A stretch of 64,000 nt of DNA from JANRIC01 sp033765345. Lineage in GTDB: Bacteria > Bacteroidota > Bacteroidia > Cytophagales > Microscillaceae. Positions 8,546 through 15,950 of the stretch are shown here, piece by piece. The stretch's first letter is position 1. Each line of letters opens with the position of its first letter. The notes beneath the pieces are model-generated. The model was not told the origin of the DNA. It saw nothing but the letters and a program-made list of their open reading frames with translations, and ran no database searches. The stretch covers positions 1 to 64,000 of the forward strand of contig JANRIC010000166.1 of assembly GCA_033765345.1 (NCBI GenBank). The letters run 5' to 3'. Both the position numbers and the translations under genes were made by a program.

Positions 8546-9718
8546 TTAATTCTGTGCAGAAGGATATTTTTTGGTCAAAGGATGAAAGCTTTTCCAACTA
8601 TGCCAATATTCTTGATAAGCATTGATACGTTTTAGATCCTGTCCAGATAAATCCAATGATTTTCCTGCAAAATTATAGATATTTTCCTGGTTTTTTAAGG
8701 TATCGTTTACCAGAATAAAAGTCTGTTCTTTATCCCTTCTTTCTAAGACAATAAAACTGCTGCTATCTTTTGACAAAATAACTGCAATGGGTTTATTATC
8801 CAAAACATCATATAAAATGCGTTTTTTTTGTAATCTATTCCAATCATAAGCCTTGCTTTCTTTGCCTACTTCTACGCCAACTATCCACGACTTTTCTTGC
8901 CAAGAAGCGGTATCTTTTCTTGTCAATTTCCCTGTCAGTCTGCCTGTTTCATACGTCTGCATGCTTTCATATTCTGCTTGAAAATATTTATCTGCTTGCA
9001 TAACTAAGGTATTGGGATACAATTCTACCCATTTACGCAAAGTTGTTTGCAGTGCCGGAAATTCGGTCAATTGCTGACCTTTTAACTTCCCTACTATGGC
9101 TTCACCTGTGGCTTGTCGCCACCAGCTTTTTGTAGTTTTATCTTCAAACATGGCATTGAAATGATCCATGCCCACTAAACGAAAATCTTCCACTTTGCCA
9201 TTTACGATAGGCTCAAAAACCCTTCCTGTACGGCAGACGGTGCAGTAGGTAATCATAACGGGCTTACCCCCAATACTATCCCGTATTTGATGATGATACC
9301 CCAAATACTGAATAGGATAGGCTTTTGCTTGTCCTTGATAGGCAATACCAATAATTAATCGCTTCATGTCAACCTGATTTTCGCGCAAACTTTTTACTGA
9401 TAAAGTTTTAGGCTGGTAAAACATAGTATCAGCCGCCATATAAAAATTCGTGGCATAAATCATCACCAACAATATTATTAGAGTACTTATTGCTAACCAT
9501 TTTTTACTCAAAAAGGCGGACTTTGCGCCTAAAATAACTAAGAGAATAAACAAACTTCTAAAAACCCAACGCCAAGCATGAAAAGTATATGCCAGTTCTA
9601 TGCTATTGATTTTTTGACTAATCCCTGGCATAGGCATGATAAAATAAATGTTGGCAATCTCATATAAAATAAAGCCAATAATGCCTGCATAGAATAGTTT
9701 TCCACTTATTTTATTCAT
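8546..9718 (-). CDS. DUF3179 domain-containing membrane protein
   Basis: The first 110 residues hold three or four membrane helices. A DUF3179 domain follows with the signature YCTVCRTGRVFEP, matching the YCxxCxxG motif of the family. Some DUF3179 proteins carry selenocysteine at this site; here both positions are ordinary TGT/TGC cysteines. The domain's function is not established, and redox or thiol chemistry is only suggested by the cysteine pair. The 5' end overlaps the upstream CMD-family gene by 8 bp, so the two are co-transcribed and may act together in redox stress. The 3' end is 20 bp from a family A element. Confidence 0.85.
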   Translation of the reverse strand: MNKISGKLFYAGIIGFILYEIANIYFIMPMPGISQKINSIELAYTFHAWRWVFRSLFILLVILGAKSAFLSKKWLAISTLIILLVMIYATNFYMAADTMFYQPKTLSVKSLRENQVDMKRLIIGIAYQGQAKAYPIQYLGYHHQIRDSIGGKPVMITYCTVCRTGRVFEPIVNGKVEDFRLVGMDHFNAMFEDKTTKSWWRQATGEAIVGKLKGQQLTEFPALQTTLRKWVELYPNTLVMQADKYFQAEYESMQTYETGRLTGKLTRKDTASWQEKSWIVGVEVGKESKAYDWNRLQKKRILYDVLDNKPIAVILSKDSSSFIVLERRDKEQTFILVNDTLKNQENIYNFAGKSLDLSGQDLKRINAYQEYWHSWKSFHPLTKKYPSAQN

Positions 9719-10283
9719 ATTTTTTATCTTTTACTTCATCGTAGCCTCGCTGTGGTCTGTAATAACCCTTCTCTTTGAGTCTTTGTGCCATTTCAGTGTA
9801 ATAATTAGGATCGGTTGGGGCAAAAGTACCCAAACCGTCTACGTAGCGATTGTAAAAACAAAACAAGGCAGCAATCATCACCGTATCGTGTATTTCCAAG
9901 TCTGTTGCACCTTGTTTCTTAGCATTTTCTATGGATTGTTGGGTTACTTTTTTGCCACTTTCTTGCACTTGCAGCGCAATCATGAGCAAAGCCTTCATTT
10001 TATTGCTGATGGGTGCGGTTTCAATATTATTTTTTACTTTTTCGGTAATTTCATGATCCCCGTAATAAGCGTCGGCTGCGGCTGCGTGTGAAGTAGTACA
10101 ATAAACACACTCATTTTTATGAGAAACGGCTGTGGCGATCAACTCCCTCTCCGCTTCGGTCAGCGTATTTGCTCCTCTGAGCAAAAGCTGTGTTAATTCC
10201 CGCAAGGGTTCAGCCGCATCTTTGCGAAATTCTAATAAACCTGTAACGCCGGGAAGGTGATTTTCTACCTGTATATAAGCCAT
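9711..10283 (-). CDS. carboxymuconolactone decarboxylase (AhpD-like) family protein
   Basis: The 190-residue protein has the alkylhydroperoxidase D-like fold signature E-x-x-x-CVYCTTSHAAA (about residues 58-70), with CxxC followed by the conserved histidine three residues on. The length and the DGLGTFAPTDPNYY region match peroxidase-related CMD proteins. Such proteins reduce peroxides or act on lactones; the true substrate is unknown. It is the first gene of a two-gene operon with the DUF3179 protein, overlapping it by 8 bp. The cysteine motifs in both products suggest a shared redox role. Confidence 0.85.
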   Translation of the reverse strand: MAYIQVENHLPGVTGLLEFRKDAAEPLRELTQLLLRGANTLTEAERELIATAVSHKNECVYCTTSHAAAADAYYGDHEITEKVKNNIETAPISNKMKALLMIALQVQESGKKVTQQSIENAKKQGATDLEIHDTVMIAALFCFYNRYVDGLGTFAPTDPNYYTEMAQRLKEKGYYRPQRGYDEVKDKKYE

Positions 10284-10468
10284 GTTTTAGTGTGATTTTA
10301 TGATTTTTTGTAAATGAACTGCGAAAACTCTTTGAAACTGCAAGAATAGAAAGCTTTAGTTCGTAAAATATTTCTTCTTCAATACATATTTACGCTTTTC
10401 TTCTAGTCAATCTACACAATACTTTAATGAAATAAAAATAATCAAACTACTCCTAAAAACAAGGAGAA

Positions 10469-10651
10469 TTAAAAATCTTTTCTATAAGGTTTATCTTCTG
10501 ACAGATTACCTTCATCTTTCTTTCGGGTTTTGCAGCTACGGGCTTTGGTCTCGATATATCCTATAATGCTGCCAATGCGTGCATTGAGCGTTTCCAGAGC
10601 TTTGTCAGCACTTACCAGCAGGGCATCGGTTGTCGTTTTGGTGCATAGCAC
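10469..10651 (-). pseudogene. possible short gene remnant
   Basis: A 60-codon frame encodes a basic helical segment (ALETLNARIGSIIGYIETKA and a Lys-rich tail). It is not recognised as a known family and begins in sequence that looks scrambled. It could be the 3' end of a lost gene. The region 10284-11123 contains no convincing intact gene. Confidence 0.25.
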
Positions 10652-10740
10652 CAGCCTCGATCATGCTTGGAGTTTATCCTCGATGGATCAAGGTGGATTA
10701 ATGCTTCTCTAAGCTAGTTTAGCAAGCTTTGTATGGTTTT

Positions 10741-10914
10741 CTAATTAAGCTGGGCATCGAACTCTATTGTTTTTACGACAATATCACCCATTCCCTGTAA
10801 TTCATTAGAATTAACGTGAATATTTTTATAATTAGGCGATGGTAAAGAAATTAACGGATAAAAAGAGGAAGAATGCTCCCTATCCCCAAGACCTCCGCTT
10901 GTAAATTGTTTTTT
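10741..10914 (-). pseudogene. C-terminal fragment of an unknown protein
   Basis: A 57-codon open frame with protein-like composition (…LPSPNYKNIHVNSNELQGMG…) ends in a normal stop but has no start codon before an upstream TGA. It looks like the tail of a deleted gene. The family is not recognised. Confidence 0.3.
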
Positions 10915-10978
10915 TCACGTTTCTATTTTCTATATATCATCAAGCGTAGCTCAGGGCACGCTTACTCGATATGGCTAT

Positions 10979-11032
10979 CCATCATTTGTCCTAATGAGAC
11001 GGGGCTCGCGTCCCGATAGGGACAAATGATGG
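10979..11032. repeat. inverted repeat, 13-bp arms
   Basis: CCATCATTTGTCC at 10979-10991 is exactly repeated in reverse complement at 11020-11032, around a GC-rich interior. The interior is markedly richer in GC than the surrounding spacer. It may be a small mobile or structured element; no second copy is in the window. Confidence 0.6.
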
Positions 11033-11123
11033 GCAGTTGATACCCTCCTGGGGTTTTACGCATCTTTAGGTGCGCCTGATGAATCTTATATACCCCCTAC
11101 ACATAAATTGTCAGTGATCCAGC

Positions 11124-11230
11124 ATTCCTAACCAAAAAGAAATTTATGCGTTATCAAGAAAAAGTCCTGATTGTTAGGAACTTTCCATATTTTGCATGAA
11201 AATTGTTAGCTATTTTAAAAGAAATATTTT
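11124..11230. repeat. 107-bp duplicated segment, copy 2
   Basis: This copy is identical to 8315-8421. It ends 20 bp before the OmpA-like lipoprotein start, so it probably carries that gene's promoter and leader. A sequence near the TAnnTTTG consensus (TATTTTG) lies in its distal third. Confidence 0.95.
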
Positions 11231-11249
11231 TATTAAAAATATACCCAAT

Positions 11250-12278
11250 ATGAAAGCCATCTCTGCTCTTCAACTTGTTTTAGGTGTGTTATTGGTATCC
11301 TCTTGTGTATCCAGCAAAAAATATAATGAGCTGGAAGCCAAATACCAAAAAAGTAATATCGAGATACAAGGCTCCGAAAACCGCTTGGATGCCCTTAAAG
11401 CTGAAAATGAACGTCTCCGAAGAGAAATTTCCCAAGCACAAACCGATAACAAAGAGCTTAAACAGCAAATCAGCCAACGTGAAAATCTCAAAATTCAACA
11501 ATTAGACGAATGGCGACAAAAATATGATAACCTAAACATGGCTTACCAGCAGCTACTCCAGAACAGTACTCAAGAAGCCAATATTAACCGCCAAATTATT
11601 GAGCAGAAAAATACCCAACTCTCGCAAGTCAACTCCGGGTCTAATAATAACCCACAAAACCCTTTTGAAAATAATAATCCCAATCCGTTTTCCACGACCA
11701 ATAATAACCCGCAAAACCCTTTTGGAAATAGTAACAACAATCCGGTTTATACGTCCTCCGGCAACCTGACTACCTCCAATACTTCTCTGGAAAACAAGAG
11801 CTTTAACAATACCTCTCTCAATAACTCCAACCTCGAGAATACCGACTATTCCGGCGAGTTAAGCAATCAAGCGGCACTGATGAGTTTACAAAATCAACTT
11901 TTGTATGTTATGGGGGATTTTCAGAAAGACGAAGCAACTATTGAAATGAATAATGGTAATTTGTACCTTAACTTTGCCGACCCGATTCTTTTTAGCAACC
12001 AAAAATATGACATCTCCACCAAAGGTTTGCAAACACTTAAAAATATTGCCTCTATTCTGAAAAATAACCCTGGAGTTTCTATCTCTCTGGTGAGTGAAGA
12101 CAATCAGGCAGATACAAACCCCGACGGACTGCTAAAATCCCAATCCATTGCAAGGCTTCTACAAGCCGAAGGACTGCCTTATAAATTCCATAAGAAAAAT
12201 TTTGCTCCCTTGGCCTTTGATACAACAGGTACAGAAGCCAAAACCCCACATACCTCGATGATTATTCAGATAAAGTAA
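11250..12278 (+). CDS. OmpA-like lipoprotein with coiled coil and Asn-rich linker
   Basis: The ATG at 11250 gives a compact lipoprotein signal with lipobox LVSSC (Cys19); an upstream in-frame ATG at 11196 lies in the duplicated leader and would bury the signal. A heptad-rich coiled coil follows (about residues 25-105), then an Asn/Pro/Phe low-complexity linker with repeated NNNPQNPF (about 125-195). The C-terminal domain of about 120 residues resembles an OmpA/Pal peptidoglycan-binding fold (the LYLNFADPILFSNQKYDIS and LKNIASILKNNP regions). It should anchor to the outer membrane and bind the cell wall. The gene stands alone and ends at a bidirectional terminator. Confidence 0.8.
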   Translation: MKAISALQLVLGVLLVSSCVSSKKYNELEAKYQKSNIEIQGSENRLDALKAENERLRREISQAQTDNKELKQQISQRENLKIQQLDEWRQKYDNLNMAYQQLLQNSTQEANINRQIIEQKNTQLSQVNSGSNNNPQNPFENNNPNPFSTTNNNPQNPFGNSNNNPVYTSSGNLTTSNTSLENKSFNNTSLNNSNLENTDYSGELSNQAALMSLQNQLLYVMGDFQKDEATIEMNNGNLYLNFADPILFSNQKYDISTKGLQTLKNIASILKNNPGVSISLVSEDNQADTNPDGLLKSQSIARLLQAEGLPYKFHKKNFAPLAFDTTGTEAKTPHTSMIIQIK

Positions 12279-12292
12279 TTTTTATACACAAA

Positions 12293-12333
12293 AATACCCA
12301 AGAGCCTAATCTTGGGTATTCCCTAGTTTTTTT
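12293..12333. terminator. bidirectional terminator between convergent genes
   Basis: A perfect 10-bp stem (AATACCCAAG at 12293-12302, complement at 12311-12320) has an 8-base loop. A T-run follows at 12326-12333 on the plus strand, and A-rich sequence precedes it on the other side. It separates two converging genes. Confidence 0.8.
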
Positions 12334-12342
12334 AAGAAAAAA

Positions 12343-12852
12343 TCAATTCTCTACTTGATAAGCCCCAAGAATGGAAGCCAATTCTAAGTTATCGCCAGGT
12401 ACACTTACAGCAATGACCCGCCCCGAACTCAAATCGCTCACTTCTACCTGTACCTGGTTATCTCTGTGAGAGAAGGCTTTTGTGTAGAAAGCTTTCATAA
12501 CAGTGTTTTTGGTCTTAGCACCAAAGGAAACAAAAGAAGACTGAACGCCATTCTCATACCCTAAATCTACAAAAACAGCCTCCTCAGAAATACCGGACGA
12601 AAACTCTACGCTACTCACATCGCGTATGGTAAACTCCAGATGATTCTCCTCGGCAAAGATCAAAAGTGCTTTGTCCTCAAGCATCTTGTAGAAAAGAGGC
12701 AGACTTTCTTGTGTAATCTCCTGCTTACCCCTTACTATACTTTCGGATAGCTGAGATGCCTGAGTAAGCGGAGTCTGCGGTGCAATACGTTCGCTCTCCT
12801 GAGTACAGGCAGCTACCATATAAATAATCAGCGTAAAAAAGAATATTCTCAT
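12343..12852 (-). CDS. putative lipoprotein of unknown function
   Basis: This 169-residue protein has a type II signal peptide with lipobox MVAAC (Cys16). The mature part is mixed alpha/beta with no recognised domain. A central stretch (FAEENHLEFTIRDVSSVEF) alternates strand-like segments. It converges on the OmpA-like lipoprotein across a bidirectional terminator. Downstream of broken secreted-protein genes, it may be the last intact member of an old surface-protein cluster. No function is assigned. Confidence 0.7.
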   Translation of the reverse strand: MRIFFFTLIIYMVAACTQESERIAPQTPLTQASQLSESIVRGKQEITQESLPLFYKMLEDKALLIFAEENHLEFTIRDVSSVEFSSGISEEAVFVDLGYENGVQSSFVSFGAKTKNTVMKAFYTKAFSHRDNQVQVEVSDLSSGRVIAVSVPGDNLELASILGAYQVEN

Positions 12853-12895
12853 CGTTATTTAAATTTTTGTTTTGGAATGATTCTAGGATGAATGA

Positions 12896-13308
12896 TCAGG
12901 GACATTTAGGACGTGTAATCGACGGTATAAACTCATCTGGATTAGGTATATCTGTACCACAACCAGGAATAAATGTTAAAGTTATACCGTTTGTACCTAA
13001 TGTAGATTTTGTTTTAACGGTAAACTCCACACAGCCTGATGGAAAAGAAGTATCCTTACAAGCGAAATAACCTCCAGGACAGGAAAAGCTGGGACAAATG
13101 TGACTCCACGTGCCTCATCACAAAAATAAGCTACATTAACTGAAGGTCCGCAAATCCTTATAACGTATTCCGTGTTAGGCTGAGCACAGGTAACCAATAA
13201 CCCTGTAGCTTTATCTCGAATGCTCCAAGTTACCCCAGCAGCAGTTGGACCTCCAGAACCTGGTGGTGGACACTGCGCCAATAAAGACTCAGATCCGACT
13301 TTTCGCAT
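12896..13308 (-). pseudogene. frameshifted Cys-rich secreted-protein fragment
   Basis: One frame runs from an ATG at 13308 to about 13095 (Cys-rich, with AYFCDEARGVTFVPAF). The sensible continuation (SCPGGYFACKDTSFPSGC, then a tail ending RPKCP) lies in a second frame and stops at 12896-12898. Joining them needs one frameshift near 13080-13100. Composition suggests a disulfide-rich extracellular domain. It probably belonged to the same gene as the fragment at 13393-13689. Confidence 0.55.
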
Positions 13309-13459
13309 CCTAGCGAAATATTTATATGAAATATAACTATTCTTATAAAACTTACATGCTATATTTTATCAAAACCCATATTTTGCGATATTTTATAGAG
13401 TTTTAGAAGAAAACTTACAAAAAAACTCAAAAAAAACAGGGGGGGGCGAAAAGTCGGAT
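13293..13459. repeat. 14-bp inverted repeat joining two gene fragments
   Basis: ATCCGACTTTTCGC at 13293-13306 recurs as its exact reverse complement at 13446-13459. The two arms coincide with the inner ends of the two pseudogene fragments, so the intervening segment may be an inversion or deletion scar. Confidence 0.6.
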
Positions 13460-13689
13460 ACATTACCTGCATTGGCGTAAAACAATAAATCTCCAGTATT
13501 TTTATCTGAAATGCTTACAAAACCTCCCCGAACCACCATCTCGCTATTCATTTGCACTCTGGGGCTTCCATTTTGAAAATTAAGCGAAGCCCGATCGCCA
13601 AAGTACCAGTTGTTGTATTCTTTTTGGGCGAAGCAGGGGTTTAAAAAGAAGGCAAATTGCATAAAAAATGCATAAAAAATTCTACACAT
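13393..13689 (-). pseudogene. N-terminal fragment of a secreted WYFG-type protein
   Basis: The frame starts with a signal peptide (ending CFAQ). It continues into YNNWYFGDRASLNFQNG and a FVSISDKNTGDLLFYANAG stretch, which is the usual N-terminus of large secreted Bacteroidota proteins (compare NNWYFG...ISDxxGNLLFYT). After about 80 residues it degrades at a run of eight G (13439-13446) followed by T-rich sequence, and stops. The family usually continues for many hundreds of residues, so this is truncated. The homopolymer run could also be a slippage site. Confidence 0.6.
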
Positions 13690-13838
13690 AAGCCATTGAA
13701 TTTAGGTTGATATAAAAATTTCAATAAACTATTTATAAAATCTTATATCCAGGAAATAAGTTCTCATTTTTTAAACTTATCCTAAATTATGCCCTAGGCT
13801 TTGAGGATATTATACCAAATTAGATTTAAAAATTTTGA

Positions 13839-14168
13839 TTCTTCTACAATTTATACGGAGTTATTATTGTATCTCCTGCACGGTGCAGCAGCTTCTTGTA
13901 AGTCTTAAGAGTATCTCCTGCACAGTGCAGCAGTTATCTATAAATTTTATGCTTCTTCTAAGATTTATACGGAAGTAATATAGATACTATACCCAGATTG
14001 AAGTGATTTGCCTGATTTTCTTGATTGATTAGCTTGATTATTAATGATTTAAAAGCTAAAATCTCGGAAAACCACTTCGGTTTGAGTATACCTTAATAGG
14101 TGCTTTTATGGTACGTGTTAGCACTTACTTTTGAATATTTTACAAACTCCGTATAAATCATTGAAGAA
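13839..14168. repeat. 330-bp segment bounded by 24-bp inverted repeats
   Basis: The left end (13839-13862) and right end (14145-14168) are imperfect inverted copies of a sequence resembling TTCTTCTAAGATTTATACGG. A third, direct copy lies inside at 13953-13976. Two 23-bp direct repeats with a CTGCAC-N-GTGCAG palindrome (13869-13891 and 13911-13933) sit within. A family B element is nested at 13988-14090. It has the look of an older mobile element later hit by a younger one. Confidence 0.55.
13988..14090. mobile_element. family B MITE-like element, copy 1
   Basis: This 103-bp element begins TATACCCAGATTGAAGTG and ends with the inverse of TATACTCAAACCGAAGTG. The ends are imperfect inverted repeats of about 20 bp. 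The sequence is identical, in reverse orientation, to 15817-15919 and 32005-32107. TA at each edge fits TA target duplication. Confidence 0.92.
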
Positions 14169-14187
14169 CCGAAAATCTCTTTGTTTT

Positions 14188-15351
14188 CTATTCAGCCTCC
14201 ACAGCTACCACCTGCTCGATAGCCTGCCGAAGGTCTTCAATCAAATCCTCTACATCTTCAATACCCACACTGAGGCGAATCAGCGTATCTTTTAAGCCTG
14301 CCTGATGCCTTTGTGCTGTCGGGATGCTGGCGTGTGTCATCGTAGCGGGGTGTGTACAAAGCGATTCTACGCCTCCCAGCGATTCGCCCAGAGAAAACAC
14401 CTTAAAGCTTTCCATCACCTTGATTGCCTCCTCCATGTCGTCTCCTTTGAGGGTAAAAGAAATCATTCCTCCAAAATCACGCATTTGTTTTTTGGCAATT
14501 TCATGGTTTTTATGTTCTGGCAAGCCGATCCAATAGACTTTCTCGACTTTAGGGTGATTGTTGAGCCATTCGGCAATGGCACGGCCGTTCTGGCAGTGGC
14601 GATCCATGCGCACGTGCAGGGTTTTGATACCACGCAGCACCAAGAAGCAGTCTTGTGGGCCGGGTACAGCACCGCAAGAGTTTTGGATAAAAGCCATTTT
14701 TTGCTGAACGTCCTCGTGATTGGTGACGATTGCCCCCATCACTACATCCGAGTGACCGCCTAAGTATTTCGTAGCAGAGTGCATCACGATATCCGCGCCC
14801 AAATCCAAGGGGTTTTGCAGATAAGGCGTAGCAAAGGTATTATCCACCACCAATAAAATACCCCGTGCCTTCGTAATCTGTGCGATTGCTTCAATATCCA
14901 CGATATTCAGCAGGGGATTGGTAGGCGTTTCCACCCAAACCATTTTGGTTTTTTCGCTGATGGCTTGGCTCAGATTAGCAGGTTCTGAAAGGTCGATAAA
15001 TTGTGATTCAATGTTAAAATTACTGAAAATTTTGGTAATCACCCGATAGGTACCGCCGTAGAGATCGTTGCTGGCAATGATTTCTTCGCCGGGTTTGAGG
15101 AGTTTGAGAATGGTATCAGTAGCAGCCATTCCCGAGGCAAAACACAGCCCAAACTTTCCGTTTTCCAGCGCAGCAATATTATCCTGCAACACAGTACGCG
15201 TCGGATTGTGGGTTCTGGAATATTCATAGCCCTTGTGCTTACCGATTCCCTCCTGTACATAGGTGGAAGTCTGGAAGATCGGAGTCATAATGGCTCCTGT
15301 GGTAGGATCGGGCTCGATCCCAGCGTGAATGGCTTTGGTGGCGAATTTCAT
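14188..15351 (-). CDS. metB: cystathionine gamma-synthase/lyase-type PLP enzyme
   Basis: The ATG at 15351 gives a 387-residue protein that starts MKFATKAIHAG, the normal family start; longer upstream readings run through a mobile element and are rejected. Motifs include YSRTHNPTR (PLP phosphate region), the internal-aldimine lysine in SATKYLGGHSD (Lys195) and the C-terminal RLSVGIEDVEDL. The family makes or cleaves cystathionine in methionine/cysteine metabolism. Synthase and lyase cannot be separated by eye. A TAnnTTTG promoter element lies about 26 bp upstream. The gene is monocistronic. Confidence 0.9.
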   Translation of the reverse strand: MKFATKAIHAGIEPDPTTGAIMTPIFQTSTYVQEGIGKHKGYEYSRTHNPTRTVLQDNIAALENGKFGLCFASGMAATDTILKLLKPGEEIIASNDLYGGTYRVITKIFSNFNIESQFIDLSEPANLSQAISEKTKMVWVETPTNPLLNIVDIEAIAQITKARGILLVVDNTFATPYLQNPLDLGADIVMHSATKYLGGHSDVVMGAIVTNHEDVQQKMAFIQNSCGAVPGPQDCFLVLRGIKTLHVRMDRHCQNGRAIAEWLNNHPKVEKVYWIGLPEHKNHEIAKKQMRDFGGMISFTLKGDDMEEAIKVMESFKVFSLGESLGGVESLCTHPATMTHASIPTAQRHQAGLKDTLIRLSVGIEDVEDLIEDLRQAIEQVVAVEAE

Positions 15352-15376
15352 AGATTTTCTGTTTAAATGATTTGAA

Positions 15377-15384
15377 CAAAGATA
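15377..15384 (-). promoter_or_regulatory. Bacteroidota -7 promoter element of metB-like gene
   Basis: TATCTTTG on the minus strand matches TAnnTTTG exactly and lies 25 nt before the ATG. A weak TTAG-like -33 region is about 20 bp further upstream. Confidence 0.45.
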
Positions 15385-15598
15385 GGCAATCCGACGATTT
15401 TTTGCTAATTTGGGAGAATGATGAGAGGGTTTAACACTTCCGAACCCAATATCCCTGCAAGGCATTATACCTGAATGCGCCCTGCTTTGGTGCATAAAGG
15501 GATGAAGAGGGTAGATAGCGAAAGATACTTTACGATTTTGGTATTTTATGATGTGGAAAAAGATTTTTAACAAAAGAATAAAATGCAATTTAAAAATA

Positions 15599-15698
15599 GG
15601 TAGTATTAAAGATGTAATGCTCAAATAACAGGTCGCCGTGGGCTGTGTCTTCACAGCCCACTGTTTTGAACGAACAGCATTACTTGTTACACACTACC
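15599..15698. mobile_element. family A MITE-like element, copy 2
   Basis: This is a full 100-bp copy. Terminal repeats begin GGTAGTATTAAAGATGTAA on one side and match 20 of 23 positions on the other. The central hairpin is GTGGGCTGTG-TCTT-CACAGCCCAC. It is flanked by a perfect 8-bp target duplication TAAAAATA (15591-15598 and 15699-15706). Confidence 0.92.
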
Positions 15699-15816
15699 TA
15701 AAAATAACATCCTCTATTCCCCTTTCTACATTTTTATAAAATTTGGCTATCCGATTTCTGATGAAGATGTTTTGGATAAGCTAGGGACGAAAAAAACGAG
15801 CAGCTGAGGATAGAGT

Positions 15817-15919
15817 TATACTCAAACCGAAGTGGTTTTCCGAGATTTTAGCTTTTAAATCATTAATAATCAAGCTAATCAATCAAGAAAATCAGGCAAA
15901 TCACTTCAATCTGGGTATA
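15817..15919. mobile_element. family B MITE-like element, copy 2
   Basis: This 103-bp copy is identical to the other two, in the orientation TATACTC...GGGTATA. It lies between a family A element and the 3' end of the FG-GAP gene, in a spacer (15352-15950) that otherwise holds no gene. Confidence 0.92.
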
Positions 15920-15950
15920 AAAATAAAAAAGTAAATTTTTCGTATCCACC

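Noticed and set aside
9200..9260. Selenocysteine in the DUF3179 protein
   Set aside because: Both motif positions are ordinary cysteine codons with no in-frame TGA.
15352..15598. A SAM riboswitch upstream of the metB-like gene
   Set aside because: No S-box or SAM-II core sequence was found; a simple TAnnTTTG promoter explains the leader.
15352..15654. A 101-residue N-terminal extension of the metB-like gene
   Set aside because: It reads through a family A element and has no family similarity; the ATG at 15351 gives the standard start.
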